Source: an uncultured Ruminococcus sp.
GTDB taxonomy: Bacteria > Bacillota > Clostridia > Oscillospirales > Acutalibacteraceae
Length of the DNA: 17,429 nucleotides
Direction of reading: 5' to 3'
Assembly (NCBI GenBank): GCA_902767285.1
Contig: CACXHC010000004.1
Span: forward strand, 1 to 17,429
Position numbers and translations under genes: made by a program. This document shows positions 1 to 10,444 of the stretch, in pieces; the first letter of the stretch is position 1; the number at the start of each line of letters is the position of its first letter. Under the pieces are notes generated by a model, which ran no database searches, had not been told where the DNA came from, and saw nothing but the letters and a program-made list of their open reading frames with translations.

Positions 1-25
1 CAAATAATAACTTCATCGCTCTTTT

Positions 26-54
26 ATTATAACATATTGCCTTCAAAAAGTCAA
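26..54 (-). promoter_or_regulatory. Predicted sigma-A promoter reading out of the left edge
   Basis: On the minus strand a TTGACT -35 box (54-49) is separated by exactly 17 bases from a perfect TATAAT -10 box (31-26). Transcription would start near position 19 and leave the window at its left edge, so the gene it serves is not visible. Its position means the small gene at 105-461 and the next gene to the left are probably separate transcription units. Confidence 0.7.
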
Positions 55-67
55 TTTTTTATAAGTT

Positions 68-98
68 ATGCCGTGCAGAAAACCTCTCTGCACGGCAT
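68..98. terminator. Perfect 12-bp hairpin downstream of the small secreted protein gene
   Basis: The arms ATGCCGTGCAGA and TCTGCACGGCAT pair perfectly around a seven-base loop. It lies 7 bases past the stop codon of the 105-461 gene. On the plus strand it is followed by ATTTTCATTT, a weak T tract; on the minus strand the following bases are not U-rich. It is therefore a better terminator for a plus-strand transcript arriving from the left, but its location also suits a 3' end for the minus-strand gene. Direction is unsettled. Confidence 0.6.
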
Positions 99-104
99 TT
101 TCAT

Positions 105-461
105 TTATGTCTTGATATGTAGTCTCTCGGCTATATCTCTCATAGCATTATAGAACGCATACTCGGGTGTCAATGATTTCAGTAAGTTGTCGGCTTCATG
201 TATGTACACGCTTGAGAGAAAACGCTGTCCACTCGTTAAGTAAAGCGACTGTTCTTTAGCGTGACTGAGATAAATGGTTTTAGTGTTGTGGTCGTACCTA
301 TACTTTGTTATGCCGAAAATGCCCTCGTCATAATATACATCTTCATCTCCCGGAACAGTCACCGCCTGAGCGGTGAGTTTCGATGGCACTGCTATTAACA
401 AAACGAGCAACAGCGAAAAAAGTGCAAGCGTGAATGAGCGTAATTTTGTTTTTGATCTCAT
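105..461 (-). CDS. Small secreted or membrane-anchored protein of unknown function (118 aa)
   Basis: I do not recognise this family. The start is taken at the ATG at 461-459 because GGGAG stands six bases upstream and a textbook signal peptide follows at once: a basic N-terminus (RSKTKLR), a hydrophobic core of about 16 residues (LALFSLLLVLLIAVP), and a possible AQA cleavage site near residue 33. Extending upstream adds residues that would bury the signal peptide. The predicted mature part is about 85 residues, polar, with many aromatic residues (VYYDEGIFG, KYRYDH) and an acidic start; no cysteine pairs, metal motif, LPxTG anchor or repeat is visible. It has its own promoter (521-549) and is separated from the nitrogen operon by a hairpin, so a functional link with those genes is not implied. 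Confidence 0.7.
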   Translation of the reverse strand: MRSKTKLRSFTLALFSLLLVLLIAVPSKLTAQAVTVPGDEDVYYDEGIFGITKYRYDHNTKTIYLSHAKEQSLYLTSGQRFLSSVYIHEADNLLKSLTPEYAFYNAMRDIAERLHIKT

Positions 462-520
462 ATTGATCTCCCTTGCTTTGATTTTTGTTTTAGGAGTACA
501 CAAAGAATGTACCCATATTA

Positions 521-549
521 ATTTTACCACACCCTTTCGGATAATACAA
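521..549 (-). promoter_or_regulatory. Predicted promoter of the small secreted protein gene
   Basis: On the minus strand TTGTAT (549-544) lies 17 bases before TAAAAT (526-521). The -35 box is weak, but TGG directly precedes the -10 box, giving an extended -10. Transcription would begin near 514, about 50 bases before the chosen start codon at 461. Confidence 0.5.
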
Positions 550-587
550 TTAAGAAAAACGCCCGATAGTTTTGTGCATCACCAACA

Positions 588-638
588 AATAAGCCACTAC
601 GCAGGCAGATTTACCGTCTGCTTGCGGAGTGGCTTATT
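588..638 (-). terminator. Strong hairpin after dapL, probable end of the large operon
   Basis: The outer arms AATAAGCCACT and AGTGGCTTATT pair perfectly over 11 bp. The stem continues with mismatches through CGCA/TGCG and GCAGA/TCTGC. It lies about 60 bases past the dapL stop codon. The sequence after the stem on the minus strand (TTGTTGG) is only moderately U-rich, so termination strength is uncertain, but no other candidate lies between dapL and the next gene's promoter. Confidence 0.6.
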
Positions 639-695
639 CAAATTATGATGTTTATTCGTCAATTATCTTATACATCAACCTCATTGGCAATGTCA

Positions 696-1895
696 TCAAC
701 GTAAGAAATAACTTCTTCCGTCAAGGCACTTAGCGATTCTGTCCATAGCTTCTTTTGTTGCTTCGAATGATGCAAACGATGTAAAACGCATACAGCCCTT
801 GCCACAATCGCCGAAACCTTCGCCGGGTGTTGCCACTACATTAGCTTTTTCGAGAAGATAGTCAAAAAATTCCCAGCTTGACATTCCGTTCGGGCAAGTT
901 ATCCATATATACGGAGAATTTTTTCCGCCCGTATATTCTATTCCGAGTTTCTCCATTGTTTCGGTTATAATTTTTGAGTTGCGTTTGTAGTACTCGATAT
1001 TCTTACGAACAGCTTGCTGTCCATCGGGTGAAAAAACTGCTTCTGCGGCACGCTGTACCGGATATGATACTCCGTTAAATTTTGATGACTGACGTCTGTA
1101 CCAAAGTTTTTTGATATTGTGTCCGTCACGTTCAAGCTCATTTGGAATAACAGTATATCCGCAACGCATACCTGTGAAACCTGCTGTTTTAGAAAGCGAG
1201 CAGAATTCTATTGCACAGTTTCTTGCTCCCTCTACGGCAAAAATACTTCTCGGCAGGTCGTCCGTAATAAATGATTCGTATGCCGCATCATAAAGGATAA
1301 CAGCATCATTTTCGACAGCATACGCTATCCACTCTTTGATCTGATCTGCGGTGTATGCCGCACCTGTGGGGTTATTCGGAGAGCAGAGATAAATAATATC
1401 TGCGTGAACGTTCTTATCGGGTAAAGCACAAAAACCGCTTGATTTGTCCGAACGAGCATAAATAATCTTTCTGCCTGCCATTATGTTTGAATCTACATAA
1501 ACAGGATATACGGGGTCGGTAACAAGAACAGTGCAGTCATCCGAAAAAATATCTCCTATATTACCGCAGTCACTTTTCGCACCGTCATTTACGAATATCT
1601 CATCAGTCGATATTTTAACACCGAATGAATCATAATATCCGCTTATTGCATTTCTCAAAAACTCGTATCCTTCGTAGCTGGGGTAGCCTTTGAATGTATT
1701 TATGTCCGCCATTTCATCGGCGGCTTTTTTCATGGCTTCGGTTATGACAGTTGGCAGAGGCAAAGTTACATCTCCAATACCCATGCGGATAATTTTTTTA
1801 TTGGGATTTTGTTCTGCATATTTTTCGGTGCGGGAAGCGACCTCCGCAAACAGATAGCTCTCGACAAGATTATCAAAATTACGATTTATTTTCAT
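696..1895 (-). CDS. dapL: LL-diaminopimelate aminotransferase
   Basis: A PLP-dependent class I/II aminotransferase that converts tetrahydrodipicolinate to LL-2,6-diaminopimelate in one step, with glutamate as amino donor, bypassing the succinylase or acetylase routes. The 399 residues match the usual DapL length. Visible marks are the N-terminal MGIGDVTLPLP segment, SPNNPTGA in the cofactor domain, the YDAAYESFI stretch, and the PLP lysine K236 in SLSKTAGFTGMRCGY. The ATG at 1895 follows a GGAGGTG ribosome site that overlaps the end of dapF, two bases past its stop codon. Being the last gene of the pyrG-gltBD-dapF-dapL run, it is probably cotranscribed with glutamate synthase, the enzyme that makes its amino donor. 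The C-terminus after RIAKCL is unusual (see findings). Assignment as DapL rather than a general aspartate aminotransferase rests on these motifs and on adjacency to dapF. Confidence 0.93.
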   Translation of the reverse strand: MKINRNFDNLVESYLFAEVASRTEKYAEQNPNKKIIRMGIGDVTLPLPTVITEAMKKAADEMADINTFKGYPSYEGYEFLRNAISGYYDSFGVKISTDEIFVNDGAKSDCGNIGDIFSDDCTVLVTDPVYPVYVDSNIMAGRKIIYARSDKSSGFCALPDKNVHADIIYLCSPNNPTGAAYTADQIKEWIAYAVENDAVILYDAAYESFITDDLPRSIFAVEGARNCAIEFCSLSKTAGFTGMRCGYTVIPNELERDGHNIKKLWYRRQSSKFNGVSYPVQRAAEAVFSPDGQQAVRKNIEYYKRNSKIITETMEKLGIEYTGGKNSPYIWITCPNGMSSWEFFDYLLEKANVVATPGEGFGDCGKGCMRFTSFASFEATKEAMDRIAKCLDGRSYFLR

Positions 1896-1897
1896 GT

Positions 1898-2707
1898 TTA
1901 CACCTCCGCAGTTCCGTCAAACACGAACTCGGCACCGCCGGTCATAAGAACATTCTCGCCCGTGTATTTTATGGTTAAAACTCCGCCACGCAGATGAACA
2001 TTTATGTTTTCGTTGATTGGCGAAATCCCGTTCACAACAGCCGCTGTAACGGTTGCACACGCACCCGTACCGCAAGCAAGAGTTTCTCCGCTTCCTCTTT
2101 CCCAAACTCTCATTTTAAGATCTTTTTCTCCGAGAACATTTACAAACTCGATATTTGCTCTATCGGGAAAAAATTCATGACATTCAAGCGGTCTGCCGAT
2201 TTTTTCGAGATCCAACAAATCGATGTTTTCTTCTGTAAATATAACGCAGTGGGGATTTCCCATATCAACATAAGTATAAATGTAATTTCCGAAAGCGGTT
2301 GATATAGGTGCAGACACCGCACCTATAATCGGTTTACCCATATCCACCGTAATTGTTTGAGCAGTATTTTCGATGACATTTATATCGAGTTTCTTTATTC
2401 CCGATTTTGTTTCGAGAGTAATATGCGTTTTGTTTGTAAGTCCTCTCTCGTAAACGTATTTTGCTATACATCGAGACGCATTTCCGCACATAGCCCCCTC
2501 GCTGCCGTCAGCGTTGAACATTCTCATTCTGAAATCGGCTTTATCCGATGGCATAATAAGAACAATACCATCTCCGCCCACTCCGAAATGGCGGTCGGAA
2601 AGCATAACAGATAATTTCTCGGGTGATTTCGGAACAGTGTTTCTCACACAATCAAAGTAGATATAATCATTACCGAGACCGTGCATTTTTGTAAATTGAA
2701 CATTCAT
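1898..2707 (-). CDS. dapF: Diaminopimelate epimerase
   Basis: A PLP-independent epimerase that converts LL-diaminopimelate into the meso form used for lysine and peptidoglycan. The ATG at 2707 is chosen because GGAG stands eight bases upstream and the product then starts at the conserved N-terminus (NVQFTKMHGLGNDYI); a TTG seven codons upstream has no good ribosome site. The 269-aa length is normal. The two catalytic cysteines are present: C74 in MCGNASRC and C212 in ACGTGACAT. The substrate-binding GVGGDG and NADGSE motifs and the ERGSGET loop are also visible. It starts 17 bases after the gltD stop and its stop lies two bases before dapL, so it sits in the middle of one operon and works directly on the DapL product. 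Confidence 0.95.
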   Translation of the reverse strand: MNVQFTKMHGLGNDYIYFDCVRNTVPKSPEKLSVMLSDRHFGVGGDGIVLIMPSDKADFRMRMFNADGSEGAMCGNASRCIAKYVYERGLTNKTHITLETKSGIKKLDINVIENTAQTITVDMGKPIIGAVSAPISTAFGNYIYTYVDMGNPHCVIFTEENIDLLDLEKIGRPLECHEFFPDRANIEFVNVLGEKDLKMRVWERGSGETLACGTGACATVTAAVVNGISPINENINVHLRGGVLTIKYTGENVLMTGGAEFVFDGTAEV

Positions 2708-2724
2708 ATCAAACACTCCATATT

Positions 2725-4212
2725 TCAAATCATGTTTGTGTATCTCATCAAGAACTCGTCAACTTCACGAGCTGCGGCTCTGCCCTCGGATATAGCCCAT
2801 ACAACAAGGCTCTGCCCACGGTGCATATCGCCTGCGGTGAAAACTTTGTTTGCAGTTGTCTTGTATTTTTCCGGTTCTGTGGCAACATTGTTACGAGGAT
2901 TTGTTTCAACACCAAACGATGATGTTACATATTCTTCAGCTCCAAGAAATCCTGCGGCAATAAGAAGCAAATCACATTCAACAGTATAAACGCTTTCCTC
3001 TATCGGCGTCATGACCATTCTTCCCGAAGTTTCGTCCTTTTTCGGTTCGAGTTTAACGAGTTCGGCTGCTCTGAGATTGCCGTTTTCATCACCGATAAGT
3101 TTTCTGATGGTTGTCTGATAAACTCTGGGGTCGTGACCAAATACGGCGGCTGCCTCCTCCTGACCGTAATCTGTTTTGCAAATTCGGGGCCACTGAGGCC
3201 AAGCGTTGTCGGCGGTTCGTTTATCGGGGAGTTTCGGCATCATTTCAAGTTGAGTTACATTTTTACAGCCGTGGCGGATACATGTTCCTACGCAGTCGTT
3301 GCCCGTATCGCCACCGCCGACAACAAGAACATTTTTATCTTTTGCACTTATAAAATTGCCGTTGTCGTATTGATCGTTCAAAAGAGCTTTTGTTGTGGAT
3401 TTCAGAAAATCAACCGCAAAATGTACGCCGTTGAGTTCTCTGCCTTCGATATTCAAATCACGGGGTTTTGATGCACCACAGCAGAGTACGACCGCATCGT
3501 AATCAGACAAAATTTCATCAACCGAAATATCGGAACCCACGTTGCAGCTTGTTCGGAACACAATGCCTTCTTGCTCCATAAGGTGAATACGGCGGAGAAC
3601 AACGCTTTTATCGAGTTTCATGTTCGGAATACCGTACATAAGAAGTCCGCCGGGACGGTCTTCTCTTTCAAATACAGTAACGTTATGACCTCGTTTGTTG
3701 AGCATCTCGGCACAAGCAAGACCGGACGGCCCCGAACCTATTACAGCTACTTTCTTATCGGTGCGAACAGCAGGCGGATTTGGTTTCATATAGCCGTTTG
3801 CGAATCCGTACTCAATTACAGCAAGCTCGTTGTCGTGAACAGTAACCGGTTTGTCGTTGAGTCCGCAGGTACAGGCAGCCTCGCACAGTGCCGGACAAAC
3901 TCTGCCTGTAAACTCCGGAAAACAGTTCGTTTTGAGCAGACGGCTGAGGGCGTGTTCGTAATGTCCTTTGTATAACTCTTCATTCCATTCGGGGATAAGA
4001 TTATGCAAAGGACACCCCGACACCATACCATTTAATCTTATTGCCGATTGGCAGAACGGCACACCGCAGTTCATACAGCGAGCAGCCTGCTTTTTTCTTT
4101 CCTCCATTGAGAGCGGAGCGTGAAACTCGTTGAAATTTTTTATTCTGTTTTCGGGAGATACAGTCACCGAAGTGACTCTTTCATACTCCATAAATCCGGT
4201 TGGCTTACCCAT
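2725..4212 (-). CDS. gltD: Glutamate synthase (NADPH), small subunit
   Basis: The FAD- and iron-sulfur-containing beta subunit of glutamate synthase, which passes electrons from NAD(P)H to the large subunit. The start is the ATG at 4212, which overlaps the gltB stop by eight bases and follows GGGAG; the longer reading frame upstream lies inside gltB. The product is 495 residues, normal for GltD. Visible in order: an N-terminal cysteine cluster (C46, C49, C54, C67) and a second group near residues 97-116 (NCFPEF, CPALCEAAC) for 4Fe-4S clusters; the FAD dinucleotide motif GSGPSG at about 159-164; the NADPH motif GGGDTG at about 299-304; and the C-terminal AGDMHRGQSLVVWAI segment that closes the FAD site. 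The overlap with gltB suggests translational coupling that keeps the two subunits balanced. Confidence 0.96.
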   Translation of the reverse strand: MGKPTGFMEYERVTSVTVSPENRIKNFNEFHAPLSMEERKKQAARCMNCGVPFCQSAIRLNGMVSGCPLHNLIPEWNEELYKGHYEHALSRLLKTNCFPEFTGRVCPALCEAACTCGLNDKPVTVHDNELAVIEYGFANGYMKPNPPAVRTDKKVAVIGSGPSGLACAEMLNKRGHNVTVFEREDRPGGLLMYGIPNMKLDKSVVLRRIHLMEQEGIVFRTSCNVGSDISVDEILSDYDAVVLCCGASKPRDLNIEGRELNGVHFAVDFLKSTTKALLNDQYDNGNFISAKDKNVLVVGGGDTGNDCVGTCIRHGCKNVTQLEMMPKLPDKRTADNAWPQWPRICKTDYGQEEAAAVFGHDPRVYQTTIRKLIGDENGNLRAAELVKLEPKKDETSGRMVMTPIEESVYTVECDLLLIAAGFLGAEEYVTSSFGVETNPRNNVATEPEKYKTTANKVFTAGDMHRGQSLVVWAISEGRAAAREVDEFLMRYTNMI

Positions 4213-7200
4213 TTTGCATTTCTCCCTTCTTTGATGCGTAAAATGCCTCCAAAACAGCCTGTTCCGCATCAAGACCCTTTTCTTCAAATTTTCCGATAAG
4301 ACCTAACATTGTGTTATAGTCGTTAGGTGTTATCTTTTTGAAATTAGGCAGATAAACATCAAAATTATCAAGCATTCTTTTTGCGAGCAGAGAACCTGTT
4401 GCGGCAAAATGCTTTTCTATCATAGTGTGAAGTTCTTCTATATCGTGTTTCTCCGTGACTTTTCCCATTGTGACAAGTTCCTTGTTAAGTTTCAAATAAA
4501 GGTCGTGGGCCTCATCGTAAACGTATGCGAGTCCACCGCTCATTCCTGCGGCGAAATTTCTGCCTGTTTTGCCGAGAATTACGACTCTTCCGCCTGTCAT
4601 ATACTCACAGCCGTGGTCACCTACACCCTCGCAAACGGCGTATGCACCCGAATTTCTCACGCAGAAACGCTCTCCGGCGATACCATTAACATAAGCCTCG
4701 CCGCTTGTTGCTCCATAAAGAGCGACATTTCCGATAATTATATTATCCTCGGCTTTGAATCTGCTTTCTTTCGGCGGATAAACAATTAATTTGCCTCCGG
4801 AAAGACCTTTTCCGAAATAGTCATTTGAATCGCCTTCGAGTTTCAGCGTAAGCCCCTTCGGAATAAACGCACCGAAAGACTGTCCGCCGCCGCCCATGCA
4901 CTGTACGGTATAGAAATCGTCCTCAAGAGAGTTTCCGAATTTCTCTGTAATAACAGAACCGAATATTGTACCAAATGCACGGTCGGTACTCGAAATATCA
5001 ACTTTAACGGTTTTCTTTGTATGATTTTTGATTGCCTTTGCAAATTCCGGCAGAAGTTTGCTTTCATCGGCTGTTTTTTCAAGACCAAAATTATATATAT
5101 CCTGCGGATCGAATTTTGTTTTCTCGCCGTTTGAAAAATCATGGCTCAATATTCCCGAAAGATCTATCATCTCGGCTCTGTGTGTAACCTGATTTTTCTT
5201 CACACTGAGCAAATCGCATCTTCCAACAAGCTCTGCCACTGTTCTAATGCCAAGACGTGCCATTATTTCTCGCAGTTCTTCCGCAATAAACATCATAAAG
5301 TTTACGATATACTCGGGTTTTCCCATAAAACGCTTTCTGAGTTCGGGATTCTGCGTTGCGATACCTACGGGACAGGTATCGAGATTACAAACACGCATCA
5401 TAACGCAGCCCATAGTAACAAGAGGTGCTGTCGCAAAGCCAAATTCATCGGCTCCAAGCATAGCGGCGATAGCCACATCTCTTCCGCTCATGAGTTTTCC
5501 GTCCGTTTCGATTATGACTCTCGAACGCAGACCGTTTTTGATAAGCGTCTGATGTGTTTCGGCAAGACCAAGCTCCCACGGAAGTCCCGCATTGTGAATA
5601 GAACTTACGGGAGCTGCACCCGTACCGCCGTCATAACCCGATATAAGAACAACTTCCGCACCGGCTTTGGCAACACCTGCGGCGATGGTTCCTACTCCGG
5701 CTTCCGATACCAGCTTAACCGAAATTCTCGCTTTTCTGTTGGCATTTTTCAGGTCGTAGATGAGCTGAGCCAAATCTTCGATAGAGTAAATATCGTGGTG
5801 CGGGGGAGGGGAGATGAGCGACACACCGGGTGTTGAGTATCTGTTTTTAGCTATCCACGGATAAACTTTGTTTCCGGGCAGATGACCACCCTCGCCGGGT
5901 TTTGCTCCTTGAGCCATTTTTATTTGTATTTCTTTGGCACTTAACAAATATTCGCTTGTTACGCCGAATCTTCCCGAGGCAACTTGTTTTATGGCACTGT
6001 TTTTGTTGGTGCCGAGTCTTTCGGGCATTTCACCGCCTTCACCGGAGTTGGATTTTCCTCCGAGCATATTCATAGCTTCAGCCATACACTCGTGAGCCTC
6101 CTGAGAAATAGACCCGTAACTCATAGCACCCGTTTTAAATCTCTTTACGATCTCGCTTGCGGGTTCAACCTCATCTATCGGGATAGGAGTACAGCTGTCG
6201 AAATCAAACGCCATAAGTCCTCTGAGCGTGTGCGGAACGCTTTCGCTGTCCACCATGGAGGTGTATTCCTTAAAACGGGAATAACTTCCTGTTTGAGTTG
6301 CCTCACGCAGAGCGATTATAGTTTCGGGATTGTACATATGATCTTCTTTGTCGTGACCCGAGCGGAGTTTATGAGTGCCTACGCTGTCGGTTGCGGTGTC
6401 AACGCCGAGTCCGAGCGGATCAAAAGCGTGGTCGTGACGCCACTCCACACCTTCGCCGATTTCCTCAAGACCAATGCCGCCCACTCTGCTTACAGTATTT
6501 GTGAAATACTTGTCTATAACATCTTGTCTGATGCCGACTGCTTCGAATATCTGTGACGATTGATAAGAGTGTATTGTAGATATACCCATTTTTGACGCTA
6601 TCTTTACAATGCCGTGAAGAACTGCCGAGTTGTAATCTCTTATAGCTGTGTGATAATCCTTATCGAGCAAGCCTTTGTCGATAAGTTCGGATATACACTC
6701 TTGTGCAAGATACGGGTTGACTGCTCTTGCACCGTAGCCGAGAAGTGCCGCAAAATGATGAACCTCGCACGGCTCCGCACTTTCGAGAATTATCGAAACG
6801 GCGGTACGCTTTTTTGTTCTGATGAGATACTGCTCCATAGCCGAAACAGCAAGCAAAGACGGAATGGCAACATGGTTTTCGTCAACGCCTCTGTCTGACA
6901 AAATAATTATGTTTGCCCCTTTGCGATACTCACGGTCACATGAAACAAAGAGTCTGTCGATCGCACGTTCCAGCGGAGTATTTTTGTAGTACAAAAGCGA
7001 TACCGTTGCCGCTTTGAATCCATGACGGCGAATAGCTTTGATTTTCATTAAATCAACGCTTGTAAGTATTGGGTTGTGTATTTCGAGCATATTGCAGTTT
7101 TCGGCTTTTTCCTCCAGCAGATTACCGTCCGAACCGACAAAAACGGTTGTATCCGTAACTATTTCCTCACGGATAGCGTCTATCGGAGGATTGGTTACTT

Positions 7201-8743
7201 GTGCGAAAATCTGCTTAAAATACGAAAAAAGTGATTGATGTTTCTCTGAAAGAACGGCGAGGGGAATATCGGTACCCATAGCCGCAGTAGGTTCACTTCC
7301 GTTTTTCGCCATAGGCAAAATAGAGTCTTTGATTTGTTCGTAAGTGTATCCAAACGCCTTATAAAGTCTGTCACGCTGTTGTTGAGTGTGGTTTTCGACC
7401 TTATGATTTGGAATGGGCAAATCGGCAAGTTGTACAAGATTTCCGTCAAGCCACTCGCCGTAAGGTTTCTCCATAGCATATCTGTGCTTGCACTCTTCGT
7501 CCGATATAACTTTACGGTTGATAAGATCAACAAGAAGCATTTTGCCCGGACGAAGTCGGCTTTTTGTTATTATATGCTCATTTTCGATTGGCAGAACTCC
7601 GACTTCGGAGGAGAGAATCAGCATATCATCATCGGTGATGTAATAACGTGAGGGGCGAAGTCCGTTTCTGTCAAGCACAGCACCCACCGTATCGCCGTCC
7701 GTGAAAAGAATAGCGGCAGGGCCGTCCCAAGGTTCCATCATAGTGGAGTAGTAATGATAAAAATCACGCTTTTCTCGTGTGATAGTCTTGTCGTTCGCAT
7801 ACGGTTCGGGGATAGTCACCATTACCGCTTTCGGAAGTTCCATTCCGTTCATCATTAAAAATTCGAGCGTGTTGTCGAGCATAGCCGAGTCTGAACCGTT
7901 TGCATTTATGACGGGCAAAACTCTGTCGAAATCGTCCTGCATAACGGGGCTTGTCATAGTTTCCTCACGGGCGAGCATTCTGTCAAAATTGCCTCGTATA
8001 GTGTTTATTTCGCCGTTATGAAGAATCACACGGTTTGGGTGAGCTCGTTCCCAAGACGGATTAGTATTTGTAGAAAATCTTGAGTGAACGAGAGCCAATG
8101 CACTTTTGTAATTTTCGCTCTGAAGGTCGGTGTAGAACTTGCGAAGCTGATCAACAAGAAACATTCCCTTATAAACTATCGTTCTTGATGAGAAAGAGCA
8201 AACATAAGTATTGTCGTTGGATTGCTCAAACTCACGGCGGATAATGTAAAGTTTGCGGTCAAACTCGATACCCGTATTAACATCGAGCGGTTTTTTTACA
8301 AAACACTGCATAATGCGGGGCATACAGTCCAGAGCTTTTTTGCCGATTACCGAACTGTCGATTGGAACATCTCTCCAGCAAAGAAGCTGAACTCCCTCTT
8401 TTTTGCAGATTATCTCAAGCATTTTTTTAGCCTGACTGCGTTTTAGTTCGTCTTGAGGAAAGAAGAACATTCCCACGCCGTATTCTCTTTTTTGAGGAAG
8501 TTCGATTCCCAGCTCCTGTACAGCCGAAAAAAAGAAATCGTGAGATATTTGTACGAGTATCCCAACACCGTCACCTGTTTCGCCCGATGCGTCCATGCCT
8601 GCACGGTGCTGAAGTTTCTCTACAATAGAGAGTGCATCGCTTACTATCTTGTGACTCTGCTCGCCTTTAATACTGACTACGGCACCTATTCCGCAAGCGT
8701 CATGTTCAAATTCGGGTCTGTATAATGTATGTGTTTCATTCAT
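4205..8743 (-). CDS. gltB: Glutamate synthase (NADPH), large subunit
   Basis: The alpha subunit of glutamate synthase: it releases ammonia from glutamine and adds it to 2-oxoglutarate to give two glutamates. At 1512 residues it is full length. A 16-residue propeptide precedes catalytic C17 in HDACGIGAV, so N-terminal processing is expected. The glutamine amidotransferase domain (class II) fills about residues 17-430, with HSRFSTNT and HNGEINT visible. The FMN-binding synthase domain contains [18 protein letters not shown] and GEGGHLPG. The 3Fe-4S cysteines C1113, C1119 and C1124 keep the family spacing (x5, x4). The C-terminal beta-helix has the expected Gly-rich repeats ([19 protein letters not shown]). 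The ATG at 8743 overlaps pyrG by eight bases and has AGGT upstream. No key residue is missing. Confidence 0.97.
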   Translation of the reverse strand: MNETHTLYRPEFEHDACGIGAVVSIKGEQSHKIVSDALSIVEKLQHRAGMDASGETGDGVGILVQISHDFFFSAVQELGIELPQKREYGVGMFFFPQDELKRSQAKKMLEIICKKEGVQLLCWRDVPIDSSVIGKKALDCMPRIMQCFVKKPLDVNTGIEFDRKLYIIRREFEQSNDNTYVCSFSSRTIVYKGMFLVDQLRKFYTDLQSENYKSALALVHSRFSTNTNPSWERAHPNRVILHNGEINTIRGNFDRMLAREETMTSPVMQDDFDRVLPVINANGSDSAMLDNTLEFLMMNGMELPKAVMVTIPEPYANDKTITREKRDFYHYYSTMMEPWDGPAAILFTDGDTVGAVLDRNGLRPSRYYITDDDMLILSSEVGVLPIENEHIITKSRLRPGKMLLVDLINRKVISDEECKHRYAMEKPYGEWLDGNLVQLADLPIPNHKVENHTQQQRDRLYKAFGYTYEQIKDSILPMAKNGSEPTAAMGTDIPLAVLSEKHQSLFSYFKQIFAQVTNPPIDAIREEIVTDTTVFVGSDGNLLEEKAENCNMLEIHNPILTSVDLMKIKAIRRHGFKAATVSLLYYKNTPLERAIDRLFVSCDREYRKGANIIILSDRGVDENHVAIPSLLAVSAMEQYLIRTKKRTAVSIILESAEPCEVHHFAALLGYGARAVNPYLAQECISELIDKGLLDKDYHTAIRDYNSAVLHGIVKIASKMGISTIHSYQSSQIFEAVGIRQDVIDKYFTNTVSRVGGIGLEEIGEGVEWRHDHAFDPLGLGVDTATDSVGTHKLRSGHDKEDHMYNPETIIALREATQTGSYSRFKEYTSMVDSESVPHTLRGLMAFDFDSCTPIPIDEVEPASEIVKRFKTGAMSYGSISQEAHECMAEAMNMLGGKSNSGEGGEMPERLGTNKNSAIKQVASGRFGVTSEYLLSAKEIQIKMAQGAKPGEGGHLPGNKVYPWIAKNRYSTPGVSLISPPPHHDIYSIEDLAQLIYDLKNANRKARISVKLVSEAGVGTIAAGVAKAGAEVVLISGYDGGTGAAPVSSIHNAGLPWELGLAETHQTLIKNGLRSRVIIETDGKLMSGRDVAIAAMLGADEFGFATAPLVTMGCVMMRVCNLDTCPVGIATQNPELRKRFMGKPEYIVNFMMFIAEELREIMARLGIRTVAELVGRCDLLSVKKNQVTHRAEMIDLSGILSHDFSNGEKTKFDPQDIYNFGLEKTADESKLLPEFAKAIKNHTKKTVKVDISSTDRAFGTIFGSVITEKFGNSLEDDFYTVQCMGGGGQSFGAFIPKGLTLKLEGDSNDYFGKGLSGGKLIVYPPKESRFKAEDNIIIGNVALYGATSGEAYVNGIAGERFCVRNSGAYAVCEGVGDHGCEYMTGGRVVILGKTGRNFAAGMSGGLAYVYDEAHDLYLKLNKELVTMGKVTEKHDIEELHTMIEKHFAATGSLLAKRMLDNFDVYLPNFKKITPNDYNTMLGLIGKFEEKGLDAEQAVLEAFYASKKGEMQNG

Positions 8744-10355
8744 TTTTATCTACCTCACTTTGCTGATGTAAAGCGGTTTCAATAAGCCCCTTGAAAAGAG
8801 GATGAGCCTTGTTGGGACGGCTCTTGAACTCGGGGTGAAACTGCACTCCTATATAAAAATCATTTTCGGGAATTTCTATTGTTTCAACTATTTTTTTGTC
8901 GGGAGATGTACCGCCGATAACAAGTCCGTTGCTTGTCATAATATCCGAGTATTCGTTGTTAAATTCGTAACGGTGGCGGTGACGCTCCGATATTTCGGAT
9001 TTGCCGTAGCACTCGTAAAGTTTAGTATTTTCGGTTGTTATGCACGGATACGCCCCGAGTCTGAGCGTACCGCCCTTGTTTACGGAATCGCTTTGATCCG
9101 GCATAAAATCTATTACCTTATACGGTGAATTTTCATCAAATTCGTGTGAATTTGCGTTTTTGAGTCCACACACGTTTCTTGCGTATTCTATAACGGCTAT
9201 CTGCATACCAAGACAAATTCCGAGATACGGCACGTTATTTTCACGGGCATATTTTGCCGAAATTATCATGCCCAATATACCTCTGCTCCCGAACCCTCCG
9301 GGAACTATGATACAATCGCACTTGCCAAGAATCTGCGATACATTGTCGTCTGTTATCATTTCGCTGTCTATCCACTCTATATCGGTATGCGAACCGCAGG
9401 CACATCCGGCATGATGTATCGCCTCGGCTACCGATAAATATGCGTCATGTAGTTGAACATATTTTCCTACTATGCCTACCGTGACATTTTTGCTTCGGCT
9501 TTTGATGCTGTTCAACATTTTTATCCATTCGTCAAGATCGGGTTTAGGAGCATTTATACCGAGCTTTCGACATACCATTCCCGAAAAATTCGCTCTTTCG
9601 AGCATTATTGGAGCTTCGTACAAAACGGGAACGTTTAGATTTTCGATAACGCAATCTTCGGGAACATTACAAAAAAGCGATATTTTTTTGAATATACTGT
9701 CATCAAGCGGTTCATCACATCTCAGCACAATTATATCCGGTTTTATTCCCATTCCCTGAAGTTCTTTTACAGAGTGCTGAACGGGTTTTGTTTTATGCTC
9801 CTGTGAGCATTTCAGATATGGTACAAGCACAACGTGTATGTAACAAACATTTTCGCTTCCGACTTCCAGCCCTACTTGTCGTATTGCTTCGATAAACGGT
9901 TGGCTTTCAATATCACCTGCTGTTCCGCCGATTTCGGTAATTACGATGTCAGCCTCGCTCTTTTTTCCTACATTATATATGAAATGTTTTATTTCGTTTG
10001 TGACGTGCGGTATTACCTGAACGGTTTCGCCAAGAAACTCGCCTCTTCGCTCTTTATTGAGGATATTCCAGTAAACTTTTCCCGTTGTCAAGTTTGAATA
10101 TTTATTTAAATCTTCATCTATAAAACGTTCGTAATGACCGAGATCAAGATCGGTTTCCGCACCGTCCTCGGTTACATAAACCTCACCGTGCTGATACGGA
10201 CTCATCGTCCCGGGATCTACATTTATGTACGGGTCGAGTTTTTGTGCCGCAACCTTTATTCCTCTTGATTTCAGCAGTCTGCCGAGCGATGCTGCTGTTA
10301 TTCCTTTGCCAAGACCGGAAACAACGCCGCCGGTCACGAAAATGTATTTTGTCAT
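8736..10355 (-). CDS. pyrG: CTP synthase
   Basis: Makes CTP from UTP, ATP and glutamine in the cytosol. The product is 539 residues with the expected two parts. The N-terminal amidoligase domain begins [18 protein letters not shown], including the P-loop-like GLGKG segment, and has the [10 protein letters not shown] and [10 protein letters not shown] motifs. The C-terminal class I glutaminase has nucleophile C381 in GICLGMQ and a His-Glu pair in VQFHPEF near residue 515. Two ATG codons stand in tandem (10358 and 10355); the second is preferred for spacing to a weak GGAAAG site. The gene overlaps gltB by eight bases, so it is translationally linked to glutamate synthase, an uncommon partnership. 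Its leader has an inverted repeat and a possible own promoter. Confidence 0.96.
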   Translation of the reverse strand: MTKYIFVTGGVVSGLGKGITAASLGRLLKSRGIKVAAQKLDPYINVDPGTMSPYQHGEVYVTEDGAETDLDLGHYERFIDEDLNKYSNLTTGKVYWNILNKERRGEFLGETVQVIPHVTNEIKHFIYNVGKKSEADIVITEIGGTAGDIESQPFIEAIRQVGLEVGSENVCYIHVVLVPYLKCSQEHKTKPVQHSVKELQGMGIKPDIIVLRCDEPLDDSIFKKISLFCNVPEDCVIENLNVPVLYEAPIMLERANFSGMVCRKLGINAPKPDLDEWIKMLNSIKSRSKNVTVGIVGKYVQLHDAYLSVAEAIHHAGCACGSHTDIEWIDSEMITDDNVSQILGKCDCIIVPGGFGSRGILGMIISAKYARENNVPYLGICLGMQIAVIEYARNVCGLKNANSHEFDENSPYKVIDFMPDQSDSVNKGGTLRLGAYPCITTENTKLYECYGKSEISERHRHRYEFNNEYSDIMTSNGLVIGGTSPDKKIVETIEIPENDFYIGVQFHPEFKSRPNKAHPLFKGLIETALHQQSEVDKNE

Positions 10356-10363
10356 CATCTTTC

Positions 10364-10444
10364 CGTTACTGAAAACTTATAAAGTGAACTTTGACGAATA
10401 GGCGATTTACTCTTAAAAGTCTTCTTTCACTTTTTACAGTAACG
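10364..10444 (-). promoter_or_regulatory. Inverted repeat in the pyrG-gltBD leader
   Basis: The outer arms (10364-10371 and 10437-10444) are a perfect 8-bp pair, CGTTACTG with CAGTAACG, and an inner 7-bp pair, AAGTGAA with TTCACTT (10382-10388 and 10426-10432), sits inside them. On the minus-strand transcript this could form a long stem-loop ending nine bases before the pyrG start. A strong ribosome-site-like sequence, AGAAAGGAG (10454-10446), stands just outside the 5' arm, about 90 bases from pyrG, with no convincing start codon after it. Function unknown; no U tract, so it is not a simple terminator. Confidence 0.5.

Noticed and set aside
5141..5836. Long plus-strand open frame of about 230 codons within gltB
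   Set aside because: It is an antisense shadow of the gltB reading frame, with no ribosome site and no recognisable domain.
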